Assembly: GCF_021390335.1 (NCBI RefSeq)
Contig: NZ_JAJUXK010000005.1
Location: forward strand, 248,001 to 312,000
Origin: Dyadobacter sp. CY343
GTDB taxonomy: Bacteria > Bacteroidota > Bacteroidia > Cytophagales > Spirosomataceae
Length of the DNA stretch: 64,000 nucleotides
Reading direction: 5' to 3'
Shown here: positions 59,514 through 64,000 of the stretch, one piece after another
Layout: every line of letters begins with the position of its first letter
Position numbering within the stretch: the first letter of the stretch is position 1
The notes under the pieces: generated by a model
Told to the model about the DNA's origin: nothing
Database searches by the model: none
The model's input: the letters and a program-made list of their open reading frames with translations, nothing else
Program-made: the position numbers and the translations under genes

Positions 59514-62500
59514 CTAAAACTGAATGTTAATGCCGGCGGTCACAGTGCGTGGAATAGGGTAGCTACCCATATCATATCCCGGCACGAGGGTATTGTCCAT
59601 ATTGGAAGCCTGTCCCTCGGGGTTTGCCCCGGTGTACTTCGTAAAAGTGGCGAGGTTCTGCACACTCATGTACACCCGCAGGTTGCGATAATAGCGCTTT
59701 TGACCAAACACATCTGAGGGAATAGTATAGCCCAAAGTCATGTTTGTAATCCGCAGGTAGGAAGCGTCTTCCAGCCAGATCTTGTCATTCACGCGGTGCA
59801 CCGAATTCGGGCCGAACGCGTGGATCCCGTCGCCCGGATTTTCATCGCTTCTCCACCGGTTCACCCATTCTTTTCCGATATTGAAAAAGCCTTGCAGGTT
59901 GTCGGTGGTCTGGCGCATTCCGTTCATCACGTACCCGCCGTATTGCCCGTTCACATTTACACCCAGGTCGAAGTTTTTGTAGTTCACCCTGTTGGAAAGT
60001 CCGTAGATGAAGTCAGGATGCGGACTGCCCAGATCCTGGTAATCGATCATCTCATTCACAGTTCCGTCACCATTCAGGTCCCGATATCTCGGGTATCCTG
60101 CCGTCGCGCCGGGATATTTAGCCACGGCTGGATTGTCTATATCAGCCTGAGAATAAACACCTTCCAGCACAAATCCATAAAACTGCCCGATCGGCTTGCC
60201 CACGATTGAAACGTTGGTAGGCCGCGAGTCCATGCTGCCAGACAGAATGCGGTCTCCATTTTCGTTGGTAGCCAGGATTTTATTGCGGTTAAATGCGACA
60301 TTGAAATTAACATCCCAGGTCAACTGCCCCGAAACCGGCGTGGCGTCTATACCCAGTTCCAGCCCGCGATTGCGGACACTTCCTTTGTTTACCAACTGAT
60401 TATTAAAACCGGTAATCGCCGGAATCACATCGTTCAGCAGCATATTGACGCTTTTCCGGTGATACAGATCGGCGGTGACAGAAAGTTTTCCCTTGAACAA
60501 TGCAGTTTCAAGTCCCAGATCGAACTGCTCGGATTCTTCCCAGCCCAGAAAAGGATTGAATAGACTGACCGTTGCAGCGGAAACCGTATTGTTGTTGAAT
60601 ACATACTGACCCATATTCACATTCGACAAATGCGAATAGTTACCAATATTGTTGTTTCCACTTTTTCCATAGCTGGCGCGCAGTTTAAGGTGGTCAATTG
60701 CCGGGATCGCTTTGATAAATTCCTCATCAGAAAGCTTCCAGGCTATTGCCGCAGAGGGGAACAATGCGAACCGGTTGCTGGTACCAAACCGCGAAGAACC
60801 GTCGCTGCGCAAAGTGGCCGTGAACAGGTAGCGATCTTTGTAGGAATAGTTCAGGCGGCCGAGATAGGAGATCATACTCCATGTATCGACCGATTCGCCC
60901 CAGCCTGTTATGCCCGGCGCCGCATTGATCGTCTCGATCAGATCATTCGCGTACGGACCTGCATTCAGATTGACCCCGTTACCTTTTGATTTTTGCGTAG
61001 TATATCCCGCCAGAATGCTCAGATTATGGTTTTCGAGTGATTTGGAATAGGAAGCAGTATTCTCGATCAGCCAGTTGAAGCTATTCCCAAACGACCGGTT
61101 TGAAGCGCCGCGGCCAGGAGCCGGCGGGTTATTGGAGCCTCCGATCGTGCTTGGAAGATATTGTTTGTATTGGGAGACAGAAACAACGGTACTGATCGCG
61201 CTACGCAGTTTCAGATTCTCGATCGGTGCCCATTCCAGCGCCGCATTTCCCAGGTTACGAAGTTCCTGATAGTTGCGTTTGCTTTGTTCCAGAATGTACA
61301 ATGGATTGGCAAAGCTCCATGTACTGTTATAAATGCTGGCAGGCGTGGTAATGTAAGGTTTAATGTTCCCCTGCTCGTCGTACGGCGTCATTACCGGGTT
61401 AGCCCAGAGCGAAATCCCGGTTACGTCAGGATCCCTACCGGCTCCGGTCTGCGCCCTGTTCTGGTCAATGAATGTGGGTCTTACACTTGCCTGCAAAGTG
61501 ACATTTTTCAGGATCTCGCTCTGGAAGCCGAAATTGGCCGAATAGCGTTTGATACCCGTATGTTTGATCGTTCCTTCCTGACTGAAATACCCGAATCCGA
61601 AGTTGAGCCTGGATTTCTCCATTCCTTTTTGAATATCGAAGTTGTGGTCCTGGATGAATGCAGTTTGCAGGATCAGGTCGTACCAGTTGGTGCCGGTATT
61701 ATTGAGCTTATCGAGGTCGCGGTAGGCTTCGGGATAATCTTCAATGGTCGCCGCCCTTTTTTCTCTGGTACGAACCACATAATTAATACGGTCGCGCTGG
61801 TATTCTGCAAATTCCCTCGCATTCAGCATTTCGGGGCGGCCTCTCTGCGGTACGCTCTGCAAACCTGCGTAGGAAGAAAAATTGACCTGGCTGGTGTTTT
61901 TTCCAGGGTTCTTGGTGGTGATCATAATGACGCCATTCGCCCCGCGCGAACCGTAAATCGCCGTGGAAGACGCGTCTTTCAGAATCGTTATTTTGTCAAT
62001 ATCATTTGGGTTAATGAAGGTAAGCGGGTTTATGTTCTGGTTGAGTCCGGATGAATAGGGCATTCCGTCGATCACGTATAAAGGTTCATTTCCCGCACCC
62101 AGCGAGCCGCTTCCACGTATTTTCACCGAGGTACCTGCGCCCGGCGCTCCCGATACCTGCTGGATCTGAACCCCGGCAACCTGCCCCACCAGCTTCTGAT
62201 CAATGGAAGCAACCGGTAAGTCCTTGATCGCTTTGGCACTTACTTCGGACACTGCTCCCGTCAGGTCGCTTTTCTTGACTGTACCATATCCTACCACCAC
62301 TACTTCTTCCAGAGATTTGGTGTCCGTAAGCAGCTTTACTTCCAGTGTAGACTGGTTGCTGATATTGATTTCCTGATTTAAATACCCCACAAAAGAAAAG
62401 ACGAGAACGGCAGGACCGTCGGGAATATCCATTGAAAATTTACCCTCAATATCACTGATCGTACCCCGCTGCGAACCTTTCGCGATAATACTTACCCCCG

Positions 62501-62978
62501 GCAGCGCCTCGCCGGATTCGTCGCGGACAATGCCCGAGATAGTCCGGTCTGCATTGTGGCGGCTGTCGTCGGTTACTGCCGGTTCAGTCGGAATGGTCAC
62601 TTCCGATGCATTTCGCTCGGTTTTAATGAGCACGATCTGGCTTCCTACTTCCTTGTAGCTGATATCGAGCGGCGTCAGCAAATGGTTCAATACCAGCGAG
62701 AACGGTTCGTTTTTCAAATTCACCTGCACCTTCTTTTTTAACGGAATGGTCCTGGAATTGTAAGAGAACTTAACCTTTTCGGCGGCTTCGAGTTGTTTGA
62801 GCGCGGTTTCCAAGCTGATATCTTCGGCCCGGAAACTAATTTTCTTGTCCAAAATATTCTGGCCGATCACCGGAGCGCCGATAACGAGACCGGAAAACAG
62901 GATGGCCAGGAAGAGTTGTTGCATTGACTTGGACACAATCTGGTAGTATAATCGTTTTTGGGTCAAGGATTTTTTCAT
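59514..62978 (-). CDS. SusC-type transporter with N-terminal STN signalling domain (PUL3)
   Basis: A 1154-residue TonB-dependent receptor. After the signal peptide (LFLAILFSGLVIGAPVIGQ), residues about 45-120 form an STN domain (ISFRAEDISLETALKQLEAAEKVKFSYN, ending 'VGSQIVLIKTE'). A CarboxypepD_reg-like domain (RTISGIVRDESGEALPGVSI), the plug ('LEEVVVVGYGTVKKSDLTGA', 'ILKDASSTAIYGSRGANGVIMITTKN') and the barrel ending 'TVTAGINIQF' follow. The STN domain contacts the FecR anti-sigma factor and couples transport to transcription. It is the first structural gene of PUL3, 15 nt after fecR. Confidence 0.95.
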   Translation of the reverse strand: MKKSLTQKRLYYQIVSKSMQQLFLAILFSGLVIGAPVIGQNILDKKISFRAEDISLETALKQLEAAEKVKFSYNSRTIPLKKKVQVNLKNEPFSLVLNHLLTPLDISYKEVGSQIVLIKTERNASEVTIPTEPAVTDDSRHNADRTISGIVRDESGEALPGVSIIAKGSQRGTISDIEGKFSMDIPDGPAVLVFSFVGYLNQEINISNQSTLEVKLLTDTKSLEEVVVVGYGTVKKSDLTGAVSEVSAKAIKDLPVASIDQKLVGQVAGVQIQQVSGAPGAGTSVKIRGSGSLGAGNEPLYVIDGMPYSSGLNQNINPLTFINPNDIDKITILKDASSTAIYGSRGANGVIMITTKNPGKNTSQVNFSSYAGLQSVPQRGRPEMLNAREFAEYQRDRINYVVRTREKRAATIEDYPEAYRDLDKLNNTGTNWYDLILQTAFIQDHNFDIQKGMEKSRLNFGFGYFSQEGTIKHTGIKRYSANFGFQSEILKNVTLQASVRPTFIDQNRAQTGAGRDPDVTGISLWANPVMTPYDEQGNIKPYITTPASIYNSTWSFANPLYILEQSKRNYQELRNLGNAALEWAPIENLKLRSAISTVVSVSQYKQYLPSTIGGSNNPPAPGRGASNRSFGNSFNWLIENTASYSKSLENHNLSILAGYTTQKSKGNGVNLNAGPYANDLIETINAAPGITGWGESVDTWSMISYLGRLNYSYKDRYLFTATLRSDGSSRFGTSNRFALFPSAAIAWKLSDEEFIKAIPAIDHLKLRASYGKSGNNNIGNYSHLSNVNMGQYVFNNNTVSAATVSLFNPFLGWEESEQFDLGLETALFKGKLSVTADLYHRKSVNMLLNDVIPAITGFNNQLVNKGSVRNRGLELGIDATPVSGQLTWDVNFNVAFNRNKILATNENGDRILSGSMDSRPTNVSIVGKPIGQFYGFVLEGVYSQADIDNPAVAKYPGATAGYPRYRDLNGDGTVNEMIDYQDLGSPHPDFIYGLSNRVNYKNFDLGVNVNGQYGGYVMNGMRQTTDNLQGFFNIGKEWVNRWRSDENPGDGIHAFGPNSVHRVNDKIWLEDASYLRITNMTLGYTIPSDVFGQKRYYRNLRVYMSVQNLATFTKYTGANPEGQASNMDNTLVPGYDMGSYPIPRTVTAGINIQF

Positions 62979-62993
62979 AGTCAGGCATTAGGT

Positions 62994-64000
62994 TTAGTTA
63001 CATCCGTTTGAATAAATGGTAAGCTGGTCGCCCAGGAGTTCGTACCGGGTTTCTCCTCCGGCGCTTTCACAAATGATCTTCAACTTGTGCTGTAAAGGCA
63101 AATCGCTTAATGAGGTCGAGAGATAGCAGTCTTTCAAAACCTCTTCCGGGTAATTTACTTTCAGGCCGTAGGCGAGCGCGATCGTTTCCAGGATCTTGCT
63201 GATCGGGGTATCTTCAAAATCAAACTGTAATTGTTCGATCGGTACGGTTACATTGGGGGCCGCGATAACGGGTTTTTCAAAAGCGGCCTCATGGCGCACA
63301 AACCGGATCGATTCGTTGGGATGCAGGGAAATTTCCTGCGGTGATCCGGCCTCGACCGCGTTTTTCCTTGACACTTTCACCTGCCCCGTATGGACGATCA
63401 CTTCCACATCAGGCTGGTTACTGTAAGCTTTAATGCGGAAACTGGTACCTACCACGCGCGTCACGATCTCATTGGCATACACAAAAAACGGTCGTGAAGG
63501 ATTTTTGCTGATCTCAAAAAAAGCTTCGCCGGTGAGTGATACTTTCCGTTCGGTTTCGTTAAAAACAGTAGGGTAGTCCAGCTGGCTTCCCGGTTGCAGA
63601 ATCACCGAGCTGCCGTCTTCCAGCATCACCAGTACCGGCGTTTTTGTATTATTCCGCCGCACCGCGATCTCTCCTTCGGACAATTCTTCCGTCGCTACTT
63701 CGCGAATTTGGGGTTGGTTTAGAAAATGCCAGCCCAGCCCGACCGCCAGCAGCAATACCGCCGCCGCAGCCAGCATGCGTGCAAATTGTTTCCATTTCAC
63801 AACCGGCGCCTGAGCTTCGACATTATTGATCTTTTGCCAGGTTGACTGCAATGCATCTTCCGTCTCCAACTCGGACACGCCAGTTTCCTTGAAATCCATG
63901 GCCAGCAAAACCAGTTGCGCCTCGCGGGCCAGCCTGGTTTCTTCGGTATCCGATTTCATCCATTGTTCCCAGCCGGCATCGTCAATACCTTCTCTTACCC
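62994..64000 (-). CDS. FecR-family anti-sigma factor (5' end beyond the window)
   Basis: The open frame runs through the window edge. The ATG at 63959 is internal, because in-frame codons upstream read VREGIDDAGWEQW, the WxxW pattern that FecR proteins of this phylum have in their N-terminal sigma-binding domain, so the true start lies outside. Visible parts are the N-domain, one membrane helix (FARMLAAAAVLLLAVGLGWHFL), the FecR periplasmic domain (EGEIAVRRNNTKTPVLVMLEDGSSVILQPGSQLDYPTVFNETERKVSLTGEAFFEI) and a C-terminal STN-interacting part (QLQFDFEDTPISKILETIALAYGLKVNYP). An ECF sigma gene is expected just outside. It would control the SusC/D-sulfatase locus on substrate binding. Confidence 0.92.
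   Translation of the reverse strand, partial: VREGIDDAGWEQWMKSDTEETRLAREAQLVLLAMDFKETGVSELETEDALQSTWQKINNVEAQAPVVKWKQFARMLAAAAVLLLAVGLGWHFLNQPQIREVATEELSEGEIAVRRNNTKTPVLVMLEDGSSVILQPGSQLDYPTVFNETERKVSLTGEAFFEISKNPSRPFFVYANEIVTRVVGTSFRIKAYSNQPDVEVIVHTGQVKVSRKNAVEAGSPQEISLHPNESIRFVRHEAAFEKPVIAAPNVTVPIEQLQFDFEDTPISKILETIALAYGLKVNYPEEVLKDCYLSTSLSDLPLQHKLKIICESAGGETRYELLGDQLTIYSNGCN

Noticed and set aside
61161-62054. 297-codon plus-strand frame inside PUL3 susC
   Set aside because: It is antisense to the well-defined SusC barrel coding sequence, where codon composition commonly leaves long antisense frames open; it has no start context or known domain.
63959-63959. ATG 63959 as the FecR start
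   Set aside because: In-frame codons upstream to the window edge encode the conserved tryptophan-containing N-terminal FecR segment, so the gene starts beyond the window.

Overview
The window reads as chromosomal DNA of a glycan-degrading member of the Bacteroidota, most likely Cytophagales (a Dyadobacter/Spirosoma-like organism). The grounds are three SusC/SusD pairs, a FecR anti-sigma factor next to an STN-bearing SusC, PadR-controlled FtsX/MacB-type permeases, many Ala/Gly/Ser-Cys lipoprotein signals, starts mostly without Shine-Dalgarno sequences, and a TAnnTTTG-type promoter. The genus is inference. I see no rRNA, tRNA, CRISPR array or complete insertion sequence.

Region 1 (1-13.3 kb) is a glycosyltransferase island: the tail of an unidentified CDS, a GT28/MurG-like and a GT4 enzyme, a FAD oxidoreductase fused to a Rieske domain, the debranching enzyme GlgX, a 59-aa lipoprotein with its own terminator, and divergent blocks carrying carbamoyltransferase-GT2-GT9 (minus) and GT4-GT4 (plus). 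Together they could build and O-carbamoylate an unidentified glycoside or surface saccharide. Region 2 (13.3-19.9 kb) holds a DUF1579 gene, a roughly 1.05-kb array of palindrome-rich repeats with no ORF of its own, an orphan membrane protein, a sulfatase with a helical C-terminal extension and a membrane-anchored MutS-like ATPase. Region 3 (20.0-27.3 kb) is a compact polysaccharide utilisation locus (PUL1: SusC, SusD, two GH43 enzymes) closed by a strong bidirectional terminator.

Region 4 (27.4-39.1 kb) is mixed. It has a methyltransferase divergent from a marR-rph pair (MarR regulator plus a rifamycin-phosphotransferase-type enzyme), and directly behind rph the wreckage of a LytS/LytR two-component system (both genes truncated, the kinase also frameshifted). 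It continues with two small envelope proteins, a PadR-ABC permease operon with tandem upstream dyads, an MFS exporter with a heptanucleotide repeat in its leader, and an erythromycin-esterase-like protein with a perfect palindrome in front of its start.

Region 5 (39.3-54.0 kb) is PUL2: an FCD-type GntR regulator, SusC/SusD, a Tat-exported Gfo/Idh/MocA oxidoreductase, a class III aminotransferase, a galactonate-dehydratase-like enolase-superfamily enzyme, an SDR dehydrogenase, a ceramidase-domain protein, a sodium/solute symporter and an SMP-30 lactonase. It contains no recognisable glycoside hydrolase, so it looks like a catabolic operon for a sugar acid or modified sugar. A related operator-like sequence lies before both gntR and susC. 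Region 6 (54.0-64.0 kb) has a 2H phosphoesterase, a DinB/DUF1572 protein and PUL3 on the minus strand: FecR (its 5' end lies beyond the window), SusC with STN domain, SusD and two sulfatases whose active-site motif is CxVSR rather than CxPSR.
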